DNA of 22,535 nucleotides from SSSZ01 sp035345935 (GTDB taxonomy: Bacteria > Pseudomonadota > Gammaproteobacteria > Burkholderiales > Rhodocyclaceae), in contig DAORDK010000052.1 of NCBI GenBank assembly GCA_035345935.1, forward strand, positions 1 through 22,535, read 5' to 3'. The notes beneath the pieces are model-generated. The model was not told where the DNA came from and searched no databases. It saw only the letters and a program-made list of their open reading frames with translations. The translations under genes and the position numbers were made by a program. Positions 1 to 7,581 of the stretch are shown piece by piece; the stretch's first letter is position 1, and each line of letters opens with the position of its first letter.

Positions 1-70
1 TCTCTACGCAACAAACCGCGGGGCAAGGAATCACGGCTGCTTCCAAGCTTTCGCAGACGAGGAGTTAAAC

Positions 71-184
71 ATGAAAGTGCAACCTTCAGTGAAGCGCATT
101 TGCCGCAATTGCAAAGTCATCCGTCGCAAGGGCGTCGTGCGCATCATTTGCAAGGACCCGCGTCACAAGCAGCGCCAGGGCTGA
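71..184 (+). CDS. rpmJ: 50S ribosomal protein L36 (zinc-binding form)
   Basis: This 37-residue protein is the smallest protein of the large ribosomal subunit and binds 23S rRNA. It begins MKVQPSVKRICRNCK and is rich in Arg and Lys. Cys11, Cys14, Cys27 and His32 form the zinc knuckle of the C+ form of L36. The ATG at 71 follows a GAGGAG Shine-Dalgarno at about 59-64. It sits directly ahead of rpsM, the usual order at the spc/alpha operon junction. The length is normal for the family. Bases 1-70 upstream hold no coding segment that I can assign. Confidence 0.96.
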   Translation: MKVQPSVKRICRNCKVIRRKGVVRIICKDPRHKQRQG

Positions 185-237
185 GTGCCCGGGACGTGTC
201 CTGAGTTTGTCAATTTTAGAAACATTGGAGTGATTCG

Positions 238-600
238 ATGGCCCGTATTGCAGGGGTAAACATTCCGAACCATCAGCATGCCGAAATCGCGCTTACCGCG
301 ATCTACGGTATCGGCCGCACCCGCGCGCAGAAGATTTGCGACGCCGCCGGCATCGTTCGCAGTACCAAGATCAAAGACCTGTCGGATGCCGACATGGACC
401 GCCTGCGCGAGCAGGTGGGCAGATTCACCGTCGAGGGTGATCTCCGCCGCGAGGTGACCATGAGCATCAAGCGTCTCATGGATCTGGGTTGCTATCGGGG
501 TCTGCGTCACCGCAAGGGGCTGCCCTGCCGCGGCCAGCGCACCCGCACCAACGCTCGGACCCGCAAGGGCCCGCGCAAGGCCATCGCCGGCAAGAAGTAA
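238..600 (+). CDS. rpsM: 30S ribosomal protein S13
   Basis: S13 lies in the head of the small subunit and takes part in intersubunit bridges and P-site tRNA contact. The protein has 120 residues, close to the usual 118. It shows the typical N-terminus MARIAGVNIP, a helix-two-turn-helix region with YGIGRTRAQKI, and a basic C-terminal tail with RTRTNARTRKGP and a Lys-rich end. ATG at 238 is preceded by TGGAG at 226-230. The gene is 53 bases after rpmJ and 12 bases before rpsK, so it is clearly co-transcribed with them. No unusual feature is seen. Confidence 0.98.
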   Translation: MARIAGVNIPNHQHAEIALTAIYGIGRTRAQKICDAAGIVRSTKIKDLSDADMDRLREQVGRFTVEGDLRREVTMSIKRLMDLGCYRGLRHRKGLPCRGQRTRTNARTRKGPRKAIAGKK

Positions 601-612
601 CAGGGAAAGAAT

Positions 613-1002
613 ATGGCAAAGACTGCTACCAAGGTACGCAAGAAGGTCAAGAAGAACGTGGCGGAGGGCATCGCCCACATTCACGCGTCCTTCAACAACA
701 CCATCATCACCATCACCGATCGCCAGGGCAACGCGCTGTCCTGGGCGACTTCCGGCGGTGCCGGTTTCCGCGGCTCGCGCAAGTCCACGCCCTTTGCCGC
801 CCAGGTGGCTGCGGAAGCGGCGGGCAAGGCGGCCCAGGAATGCGGCGTCAAGAACCTCGAGGTCCGTATCAAGGGCCCCGGTCCCGGCCGCGAATCTTCC
901 GTCCGGGCGTTGAATGCCCTGGGCCTGAAGATCACCGCGATTTCCGACGTGACCCCGGTTCCCCACAACGGCTGCCGTCCGCCCAAGAAGCGCCGCATTT
1001 AA
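613..1002 (+). CDS. rpsK: 30S ribosomal protein S11
   Basis: S11 is a platform protein of the small subunit, near the mRNA exit path and the Shine-Dalgarno helix. The 129-residue product matches the family in length. It has the conserved blocks HIHASFNNTIITITDRQGN and GFRGSRKSTPFAAQ, and the C-terminal PHNGCRPPKKRR. ATG at 613 follows AGGGA at 602-606. The stop codon overlaps the Shine-Dalgarno of rpsD, which suggests translational coupling of the two genes. Confidence 0.98.
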   Translation: MAKTATKVRKKVKKNVAEGIAHIHASFNNTIITITDRQGNALSWATSGGAGFRGSRKSTPFAAQVAAEAAGKAAQECGVKNLEVRIKGPGPGRESSVRALNALGLKITAISDVTPVPHNGCRPPKKRRI

Positions 1003-1014
1003 GGAGAAGGAAAA

Positions 1015-1644
1015 GTGGCTCGTAATCTCGATCCGAAATGCCGTCAGTGCCGCCGTGAGGGTGAAAAGCTCTTCCTCAAGGGCGAAAAGTGCTACACCGA
1101 CAAGTGCGCCATTGAACGCCGTTCTTATGCTCCCGGTCAGCATGGCCAGAAGTCCGGCGCCCGTCTCTCCGACTATGGCGTGCATCTGCGCGCCAAGCAG
1201 AAGATTCGTCGCGTCTATGGCGTCCTCGAAGGCCAATTCCGCAAGACCTTTGCCGCAGCCGAAGGCAAGAAGGGACAGACCGGCGAGAACCTGCTCCAGC
1301 TCCTGGAGTCGCGCCTGGATTCCGTCGCCTACCGCATGGGATTTGGGGCGTCTCGCGCCGAATCCCGCCAGGTCGTCCGCCACAACGGCGTCCTGGTGAA
1401 TGGCAAGCGGGTGAATATTCCTTCCTTCCAGGTGAAACCCGGCGACGTGGTTCAACTGACCGACCGCGCCCGCGGTTCGCTGCGGGTGAAGGCCGCTCTG
1501 GAAGCCGCCGAGTCCCGCGGCTTCCCCGAGTGGCTGGCGGTCGACATCAAGGAAGGCAAGGGCACGTTCAAGGCATTCCCCCAGCGGTCCGAGTTGCCCT
1601 CGACGCTGAACGAAGGCCTCGTCATCGAGCTTTATTCGAAGTAA
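1015..1644 (+). CDS. rpsD: 30S ribosomal protein S4 (zinc-binding form)
   Basis: S4 starts assembly of the 16S 5' domain and, in E. coli, represses its own operon. The protein has 209 residues. Cys9, Cys12, Cys26 and Cys31 are all present, marking a zinc-binding (C+) S4, a form known from Bacillus and Thermus but lost in enteric bacteria. The S4 RNA-binding fold follows at about residues 95-160. The start is GTG at 1015, with a strong AAGGAG at 1001-1006 that overlaps the rpsK stop. Its place between rpsK and rpoA is the standard alpha-operon order. Confidence 0.98.
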   Translation: MARNLDPKCRQCRREGEKLFLKGEKCYTDKCAIERRSYAPGQHGQKSGARLSDYGVHLRAKQKIRRVYGVLEGQFRKTFAAAEGKKGQTGENLLQLLESRLDSVAYRMGFGASRAESRQVVRHNGVLVNGKRVNIPSFQVKPGDVVQLTDRARGSLRVKAALEAAESRGFPEWLAVDIKEGKGTFKAFPQRSELPSTLNEGLVIELYSK

Positions 1645-1668
1645 CACTCCGGCACAGGAAACTCCCTC

Positions 1669-2643
1669 ATGCAAAGCAGTGGACTTCTGAAACCCCGCAT
1701 CATCGACGTGCAAAGCGTTTCGCCCGTACAGGCCAAAGTCGTCATGGAGCCGTTCGAACGCGGCTTTGGCCATACCCTGGGCAACGCCTTGCGCCGCATC
1801 CTTCTGTCTTCCATGCCGGGCTACGCCCCAACGGAAGTCACCATCGACGGCGTACTCCACGAGTACTCCACGGTCGATGGCGTCCAGGAAGATGTCGTCG
1901 ATATCCTGCTCAACTTGAAGGGCATCGTCTTCAAGCTGCACAACCGGGAAGTGGTTACCCTTTCCCTGAACAAGGAAGGCGAAGGCGCCGTCCGGGCCGG
2001 CGATATCGAGCTGCCCCACGACGTCGAGATCATCAACCCCGAGCACGTCATCGCTCACCTCTCTCCGGGCGGCAAGCTGTCCATGGAAGTCAAGGTCGAG
2101 AAGGGTCGGGGCTACGTCCCTGGCAACGTGCGCAATCTGGGGGATTCCAAGACCATCGGCAAGCTGGTCCTGGACGCGTCCTACAGTCCCATCCGTCGCG
2201 TCGCCTATAACGTCGAGAGCGCTCGCGTCGAGCAGCGTACCGACCTGGACAAGCTGGTGGTGGATATCGAGACCAACGGCGTCGTCGAGCCCGAAGAGGC
2301 CATCCGCTACGCTGCGCGCGTGCTGATGGAGCAACTCTCGGTCTTCGCCGACCTGGAGGGTACTGCGCCGGTGACCGAGGCATCCAAGCCGGTGCAGGTG
2401 GACCCGGTACTCCTGCGCCCGGTGGACGATCTGGAACTCACCGTCCGTTCAGCCAATTGCCTCAAGGCAGAGAATATCTACTACATCGGCGATCTGATCC
2501 AGCGCACCGAGAATGAGCTCTTGAAGACACCCAATCTCGGTCGGAAGTCGCTTAACGAAATCAAGGAAGTGCTGGCCGCCCGCGGCCTCACCCTTGGCAT
2601 GAAACTGGAAAACTGGCCGCCCGCCGGTCTGGAGAAGGCGTAA
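1669..2643 (+). CDS. rpoA: DNA-directed RNA polymerase subunit alpha
   Basis: Alpha dimerises to nucleate core RNA polymerase assembly; its C-terminal domain contacts UP elements and activators. The product has 324 residues (329 in E. coli). The N-terminal assembly domain shows EPFERGFGHTLGNALRRILL, and the C-terminal domain runs from about residue 240 to the end. Arg260 in the VRSANCLKAENI stretch corresponds to the DNA-contacting Arg265 of E. coli. ATG at 1669 follows AGGAAA. The gene is 24 bases after rpsD and 56 bases before rplQ. No anomaly is seen. Confidence 0.98.
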   Translation: MQSSGLLKPRIIDVQSVSPVQAKVVMEPFERGFGHTLGNALRRILLSSMPGYAPTEVTIDGVLHEYSTVDGVQEDVVDILLNLKGIVFKLHNREVVTLSLNKEGEGAVRAGDIELPHDVEIINPEHVIAHLSPGGKLSMEVKVEKGRGYVPGNVRNLGDSKTIGKLVLDASYSPIRRVAYNVESARVEQRTDLDKLVVDIETNGVVEPEEAIRYAARVLMEQLSVFADLEGTAPVTEASKPVQVDPVLLRPVDDLELTVRSANCLKAENIYYIGDLIQRTENELLKTPNLGRKSLNEIKEVLAARGLTLGMKLENWPPAGLEKA

Positions 2644-2699
2644 GCCTTTTCCGGTCGCAGCAGCCAAGGGACGCCTGCAGAACATAGAAAGGATTAACC

Positions 2700-3107
2700 A
2701 TGCGTCACCGTCATGGACTTCGCAAACTCAACCGTACCAGCAGTCATCGCCTGGCGATGCTGCGCAACATGACCGTTTCCCTGCTCAAGCACGAGGCCAT
2801 CAAGACCACCGTGCCCAAAGCCAAGGAACTGCGTCGTGTCGTCGAACCCATCATCACCCTGGGTAAGGCTCCGACCCTCGCCAACAAGCGTCTGGCTTTC
2901 GACCGCCTGCGCGACCGTGACGTGGTGGTCAAGCTCTTTGCCGAAATCGGGCCCCGCTATGCTTCCCGTCCGGGGGGCTATCTGCGCATCCTCAAGTGCG
3001 GATTCCGGGTTGGCGATAATGCCCCCATGGCCTTTGTCGAGCTGGTCGATCGTCCGGAACCTTCCGAGCCGGTCGAAGTGGCCGAGAGCGAAGCGGCCGC
3101 GGCTTAA
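2700..3107 (+). CDS. rplQ: 50S ribosomal protein L17
   Basis: L17 is a large-subunit protein near the peptide exit side. The 135-residue product begins MRHRHGLRKLNRTSSHR and contains the family core with RNMTVSLLKHEAIKTT, followed by a conserved region around GGYLRILKCGFRVGDNAPM. The last 18 or so residues form an acidic, Ala/Glu-rich tail, a common species-specific extension. ATG at 2700 follows AAAGGA. It is the last gene of the ribosomal operon; the intrinsic terminator begins about 20 bases after the stop. Confidence 0.98.
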   Translation: MRHRHGLRKLNRTSSHRLAMLRNMTVSLLKHEAIKTTVPKAKELRRVVEPIITLGKAPTLANKRLAFDRLRDRDVVVKLFAEIGPRYASRPGGYLRILKCGFRVGDNAPMAFVELVDRPEPSEPVEVAESEAAAA

Positions 3108-3126
3108 TTCGCGAGGGGTAGAAAGG

Positions 3127-3154
3127 AAAAGGCCGGGCATTGTCCCGGCCTTTT
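3127..3154 (+). terminator. Rho-independent terminator of the alpha operon, probably bidirectional
   Basis: A perfect 11-base-pair stem, AAAAGGCCGGG (3127-3137) with CCCGGCCTTTT (3144-3154), encloses a six-base loop and runs into TTTTGTTTT. On the plus strand it ends rplQ transcription. Read on the minus strand, the same stem also ends in TTTT, so it may stop read-through from the response regulator gene that finishes at 3261. Confidence 0.92.
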
Positions 3155-3260
3155 GTTTTGGTACGACTGGACCGGAAGCGGATCAATGTATTGCCGACGG
3201 TGCCGTCGATTTAGGTTCGAAGGCAAGGGAGAGCCGAGCCGACCGGGTCCGGCGCGCGTT

Positions 3261-4796
3261 TCAGGGGCAGTCGATCACCATCAAAGAGACGTCGTCGGCG
3301 GCGAGCTCATCGCCCAAGTGCTTGGCGAGGGCAGTCGAAACGGCATCGAAACGCTGACCCGGGGTGGTATGGGCGACGCTGGCGAGGATTCCTTCCGTTC
3401 CGAACTGCAGTCCGTCCTGGGCAGTCGCTTCGATCAAGCCGTCGGAGTAAAGCAGCAGTTGGCTTTCCTTTTGCCAGGTGAAGGTCGTGGCCTGGGTATC
3501 GATGGCGTCCATGATGCCCAGGGGTAACTGGGTCGAAGGAAATTCGGCCTCCTTGCGGCCCCAGCGGTCGATCAGCAGCGCCGAAGGCGTTCCGCCAACC
3601 CAGATTTCCCCTGACTTGCTGGCCGGATCCAGGCAGACCACCGTAGCGGCCACGAAGCGCCCGATAGGCATCGATTCGCGCAACTGCTGATTGAATTCCC
3701 GGATCAGCTCCTGGACCGGAAGATTCTGGGCTGACATCCGGTAAAAGACAGAGAGTACAGGCAAGACGCTGATCGCCGCAGCGAGCCCGTGCCCGGTGGC
3801 ATCGGCCAGGAGCGCATAGAACCGGCCCTCGGGCGAACGGACTGCAGCGACGACGTCTCCACTGAAATGCTGGGCCGCGATGACCGCGTAGCGCAGGCTG
3901 GGATCCTGAAGTCCACGCCGGTGCATTTGCTTCTCGATCAGGCGGATGGCGAGTTGCTGTTCGCTCTCGGTCTGATCGTAATAAACCTGCAACTGCCGGG
4001 CGTTTTCTCGCAGGGTCGCCTCGGCGGCCTTGCGTTCGGAGATGTCGCGAATGACGCCGATGAACAGTCGGTTATTGTCGAGTCTGATTTCAGAGACGGC
4101 CAGTTCGGCGGGAAAAAGATTCCCGTCGCGTCTGCGGCCAATGACTTCCCGCTCCGTGCCGATGATGCGCCTGGGGCCACCATCGACGTAGCGCTGGACA
4201 TAAGCGTCGTGCTCGGAGTGGTAAGGCTCCGCCATCAGAACCTTGACGTTCTGCCCGATGAGTTCGTCGGCGGTCCAGCCGAACAGGCGTTCGGTCGCCA
4301 AGTTGCAGGCGATGACCGTCGCCGTCGTATCGATGGTGATGATCGCTTCAAGAACGCTGTCGGAAATCGCTTGGAGCCGATTGAGAGACTCCACCGATTG
4401 GGCCTGCAGAGCCAGGGATTTCTGCATCGACCGCAGCTTGGCTTCGAGGACGATGAAGTTGATCGGCTTGGTGAGGTAATCGTCGCCGCCCGATTCCAGT
4501 CCTTCAAGGAGATTCTCGTCACGATTGAGGGCGGACAGGAAAATGATCGGAACCCAGAGATCCTGCGCCAGGACGCGAATCCGGCGGGCGGCTTCGAATC
4601 CGTCCATGACCGGCATCATGATGTCGAGCAGAACCATGTCGGGGCGTTCGGCCTCGAATTTTTGGACTGCCTCTTCGCCGTTCTCGGCGAGCAGGACCTG
4701 ATGGCCCTGCTTCTTGAGAAACACCTGCAGGACGTGCAGATTCGTCTTGTTGTCGTCTACCGCAAGAATGCGCAGGGATTTCAGAGGTTCGTTCAT
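3261..4796 (-). CDS. Response regulator with PAS domain and PP2C-type (RsbU/SpoIIE-like) phosphatase output
   Basis: A cytoplasmic 511-residue protein. Residues about 8-125 form a receiver domain with the acidic pair Asp14-Asp15, phospho-acceptor Asp58 in LLDIMMPVMDG, and a KP motif near residue 110. A PAS domain follows at about 145-265. The C-terminal part (about 315-508) is a PP2C/SpoIIE phosphatase with FSGD, ADATGHG, YSDGLIEA and a closing DDVSLMV, so the metal-binding aspartates are intact. Such proteins usually dephosphorylate an anti-sigma-factor antagonist; no such STAS gene or anti-sigma kinase is visible nearby. The gene lies 28 bases after the histidine kinase on the same strand, its likely phosphodonor. 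I chose ATG at 4796; an in-frame TTG at 4820 would add eight residues, and neither has a clear Shine-Dalgarno. Confidence 0.9.
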   Translation of the reverse strand: MNEPLKSLRILAVDDNKTNLHVLQVFLKKQGHQVLLAENGEEAVQKFEAERPDMVLLDIMMPVMDGFEAARRIRVLAQDLWVPIIFLSALNRDENLLEGLESGGDDYLTKPINFIVLEAKLRSMQKSLALQAQSVESLNRLQAISDSVLEAIITIDTTATVIACNLATERLFGWTADELIGQNVKVLMAEPYHSEHDAYVQRYVDGGPRRIIGTEREVIGRRRDGNLFPAELAVSEIRLDNNRLFIGVIRDISERKAAEATLRENARQLQVYYDQTESEQQLAIRLIEKQMHRRGLQDPSLRYAVIAAQHFSGDVVAAVRSPEGRFYALLADATGHGLAAAISVLPVLSVFYRMSAQNLPVQELIREFNQQLRESMPIGRFVAATVVCLDPASKSGEIWVGGTPSALLIDRWGRKEAEFPSTQLPLGIMDAIDTQATTFTWQKESQLLLYSDGLIEATAQDGLQFGTEGILASVAHTTPGQRFDAVSTALAKHLGDELAADDVSLMVIDCP

Positions 4797-4824
4797 CAGA
4801 TGCTGGATTGCGGTCGGCAAGGCG

Positions 4825-7533
4825 TCAAATGACCGGTTCGCCCTTGCCGTCGGAAGGGGGTGCCAGGGGCAGCGTCACCGTGAAGGTGGCGCCTCCGTTG
4901 GGATTGTTCCTGGCCGCAATCGTACCATGGTGAGCAAGAATGATCTCGCGGGAAATGGCCAGTCCGAGGCCGGTTCCTCCGGCACCATTCTTCGTCGCGC
5001 TGCTCTGGGCGAACTTTTCGAAAACATGGTCAAGTTCGTCCTCGGGGATGCCTATCCCGGAATCGCTGATTGCCAACTCGAGCGCTCGGTCACCCCTCAA
5101 GTCACGGCTATCGGCAATGGAAACGACAATGGTGCCGCCGTCGCGGGAAAACTTGATCGCATTGGCCAGTAGATTGTGGACAACCCGTGCGATTTGCACT
5201 GCGTCACCCCTGAGCCGAGTTTCGTCGGAGTCGACGCGCAAATCCACGGTCAGGGCGTGCTCCGGCAGGAGGGACTCCAGTTCGCTGATCGCGGACTCTA
5301 CCAGCCCTCGCAGATCGAATAAGCCATGATCCAGAGGCATGCGCCCGGCCTCGAGTTTGGAGAGGTCGAGCAGGTCGTTGATCAGGACGACGAGGCGCTC
5401 GGCACTGGTGCGAATGCGCTCGAAGTAGAGTCCGATCTTTTCCGGACCTGCATTGACGCGGTCCATTCCGAGCCGACTGAAGCTCATGATCGCGTGCATG
5501 GGGGTGCGCAATTCGTGGGACATGTTGGCCAGAAATTCCGATTTCGCCTGATGCGCGCGAGTGGCGGCAGCCAAAGCCCGGGAGAGATCCGCCGTCCGTG
5601 CGGAAACCATTTCCTGCAGATTGTCGCGATGCCGCCGAAGCTCTTCCTCGATTCGCTTGCGTTCTGTGATGTCCATGTAGATGGTGACGAAACCGCCCCC
5701 CCTCAGGGGTGTGCCCCGGACCTCGATCACCCGTCCATTGGGGCGCGTGCGTTCGAACTGGTGGGGCTGCGGGTTGGCGGCCTTGGCCATGAGCGCGTCG
5801 GCCAGGGCCTCGGGGTCCCCCGGGCCGTACTCGCCACGCCGGGCATTGAACAACGCGACCTCGCGGAAAGTCGGGGTGCGCTCGGCAAACAGCTCGCGAG
5901 GAAAATCGAGGACATCGAGCAGTTGGCTGTTGGCGGCGATGAAGTTGAGCTGGGCGTCGATAAGGGAGATGCCGCAGGGGACGTTGGCGAGGATGGTCTG
6001 GACCATCTCGTGCTGGCGGGCGAGTTTCTCCTCGGCTGCTCGCTTCTCGCTGACATCGATGGCGATGCCCAGGTAGCCGGAGATCGCTCCCTCGGCGTCT
6101 TTGAGGGCGGTGACCGTGAGATCTACGCGCAGATGCCCCCCGTCGGCGCGCCGATAGGTCCATTCCCGCCGTTCGAATCCAAAGAGCTTGGGCAGGGCGA
6201 TGAAGACGTCGAAGCCGGTCACCGGGCGCTTGAGGATGCCGGAAAGTTCCGCGGAGCGTTGTTCGATTTCCTCGGGCAGATGAATGCGGGCTGGACTCGC
6301 CTTGGCCAGCATTTCCGAGGCCGGGATGCCGAGCATCCTTTCGGCCCCCCGATTGAACAAGGTGATCGTGCCTTCCGGGTCGGTGGCAATGACGCTCACC
6401 TCGGTGGCGCCGTCCAGAATCGCCTGCTTGAACTGTTCCCTGGCCCGGATTTCCGCTTCCGCATTGCGCAGATTGCGGGTCGCCTGAGCGGCGTAGGCCA
6501 TCGCCCAGTGCCGCTGGATCAAAAGAAGAAAGACGCCGGTAGCGAGCAGCAGGGAGATGGTCAGTCCGCCGGCCAGGATCAGTGTCGGCTCGGTGATCGC
6601 GTCTCCATCTGCGTTCGGCAGGGCGAATTCGAGACGCCAGGTCCGGTAGCCGAAGGACAGTTCGTGCTCGGTGGTCAGCAGGGCGTTCTTCCAGCTGAAC
6701 TTCGGTCGCGTATCGTGAAAGGGCGTCGGTTCGGCTTCGTTTCCGGTGTCGAAGACCCGCAGGACCATATCCTCGACTAGAGTCTTCGCCGTCGTCTCGA
6801 GAAACTCGGGCATGCGATAGGCGGCGAATACGACGCCGAGCAGCGCCGACTGGCGCTCGCCGACATTGGCTATCGGCGCTCCCGGGCGATAGACGGGGCG
6901 GAAGAGGAGGAAACCCGGTTCGCGATTGCCATCCCGGTCATGGACCAGGATGGTGCGTCCCGATACCACTACGTCATCAACTCGGGTAGCGAAATCTATA
7001 CCTTCCCGCCGCACTGCCTCCGAATAGAGATCGAAGCCCCGCGCGCGCATGACCACCTCGCTTCCGGCGGCAAGATAGACGACCGGGAACAGGGTCCGGC
7101 CTTCGGTCTCCGGGAAGATGCGAAAAGAGGCGTCACCGTCCCGCCGGTGGATTTGCGCCATGGCGCGCGGCAACGCGTCGCGGGCAATCCGGGGGGCGTA
7201 TCCGTAACCCACCATTCCCGGGAGATGGCGATAGGCGTCGGTGCGTGCGGCGTAACGGGACCACTCTTCGGCGGAAATATCTTCGCTACTTGCGAAATAG
7301 GCGCTGACGGTCCGCAGGAACTGGGCATGAAACTGCAGGCGCTCCCGCAATTCATACGTCACCTGGGCGGCGCCGCGCTGGAAATTGAGATTGCGCTCCT
7401 CTTCGAGGGCCAGTCTTCTGTGTTTGGAGTAGATGCAGGTCAGCGCCGCGAGACCGACGAACAGGGCCAGCGGGATGACCCAGCGTATGCGGGACGAAGG
7501 TGGCGGGAAGGAGAACGAGGTGGGAAGTTTCAT
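4825..7533 (-). CDS. Membrane sensor histidine kinase (CHASE-PAS-PAS-HisKA-HATPase)
   Basis: A 902-residue inner-membrane sensor kinase. Transmembrane segments at about 18-35 and 317-339 flank a periplasmic CHASE-type ligand domain (about 75-300, with MVGYGYAPRI). Two PAS domains follow (about 366-490 and 505-635), then a short coiled coil. The HisKA domain carries His673 in MSHELRTPMHAI. The ATPase domain has the N-box around Asn787/Asn791, G1 DSGIGIP at about 824 and G2 GGTGLGLAIS. There is no receiver domain at the C-terminus, so it is not a hybrid kinase. The partner is probably the PP2C response regulator just downstream. CHASE ligands vary (cytokinin-like molecules, peptides, others) and cannot be read here. 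The ABC exporter gene ends 37 bases upstream on the same strand. Confidence 0.92.
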   Translation of the reverse strand: MKLPTSFSFPPPSSRIRWVIPLALFVGLAALTCIYSKHRRLALEEERNLNFQRGAAQVTYELRERLQFHAQFLRTVSAYFASSEDISAEEWSRYAARTDAYRHLPGMVGYGYAPRIARDALPRAMAQIHRRDGDASFRIFPETEGRTLFPVVYLAAGSEVVMRARGFDLYSEAVRREGIDFATRVDDVVVSGRTILVHDRDGNREPGFLLFRPVYRPGAPIANVGERQSALLGVVFAAYRMPEFLETTAKTLVEDMVLRVFDTGNEAEPTPFHDTRPKFSWKNALLTTEHELSFGYRTWRLEFALPNADGDAITEPTLILAGGLTISLLLATGVFLLLIQRHWAMAYAAQATRNLRNAEAEIRAREQFKQAILDGATEVSVIATDPEGTITLFNRGAERMLGIPASEMLAKASPARIHLPEEIEQRSAELSGILKRPVTGFDVFIALPKLFGFERREWTYRRADGGHLRVDLTVTALKDAEGAISGYLGIAIDVSEKRAAEEKLARQHEMVQTILANVPCGISLIDAQLNFIAANSQLLDVLDFPRELFAERTPTFREVALFNARRGEYGPGDPEALADALMAKAANPQPHQFERTRPNGRVIEVRGTPLRGGGFVTIYMDITERKRIEEELRRHRDNLQEMVSARTADLSRALAAATRAHQAKSEFLANMSHELRTPMHAIMSFSRLGMDRVNAGPEKIGLYFERIRTSAERLVVLINDLLDLSKLEAGRMPLDHGLFDLRGLVESAISELESLLPEHALTVDLRVDSDETRLRGDAVQIARVVHNLLANAIKFSRDGGTIVVSIADSRDLRGDRALELAISDSGIGIPEDELDHVFEKFAQSSATKNGAGGTGLGLAISREIILAHHGTIAARNNPNGGATFTVTLPLAPPSDGKGEPVI

Positions 7534-7562
7534 GGGTGGGCGCGACGAATTCCATTATGTTA

Positions 7563-7581
7563 GCAGCGCTTCATGCGCTGC
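7563..7581 (-). other. GC-rich stem-loop between the ABC exporter and histidine kinase genes
   Basis: GCAGCGC (7563-7569) and GCGCTGC (7575-7581) form a perfect seven-base-pair stem with a five-base loop. The structure spans the TGA stop codon of the ABC exporter gene. It is not followed by a T-tract on either strand, so it is a weak terminator at best. It could be an mRNA-stability or partial-attenuation element between the two genes; this role is inference. Confidence 0.4.

Noticed and set aside
1..70. Possible 3' end of infA or secY before rpmJ
   Set aside because: These genes often precede rpmJ, but none of the three forward frames of the 70 bases gives a C-terminus that I can match.
185..237. 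A leader structure for S4 autoregulation between rpmJ and rpsM
   Set aside because: Only a GGAC-GT-GTCC element with an impossible two-base loop is visible; there is no convincing pseudoknot.
163..2334. A minus-strand reading frame of more than 700 codons opposite the ribosomal genes
   Set aside because: It lies antisense to five undoubted genes, has low-complexity composition typical of the reverse complement of GC-rich coding DNA, and shows no known domain.
3195..3208. CGACGG-TG-CCGTCG as terminator of the response regulator gene
   Set aside because: The two-base centre cannot form a loop without breaking the stem, and no T-tract follows on the minus strand.
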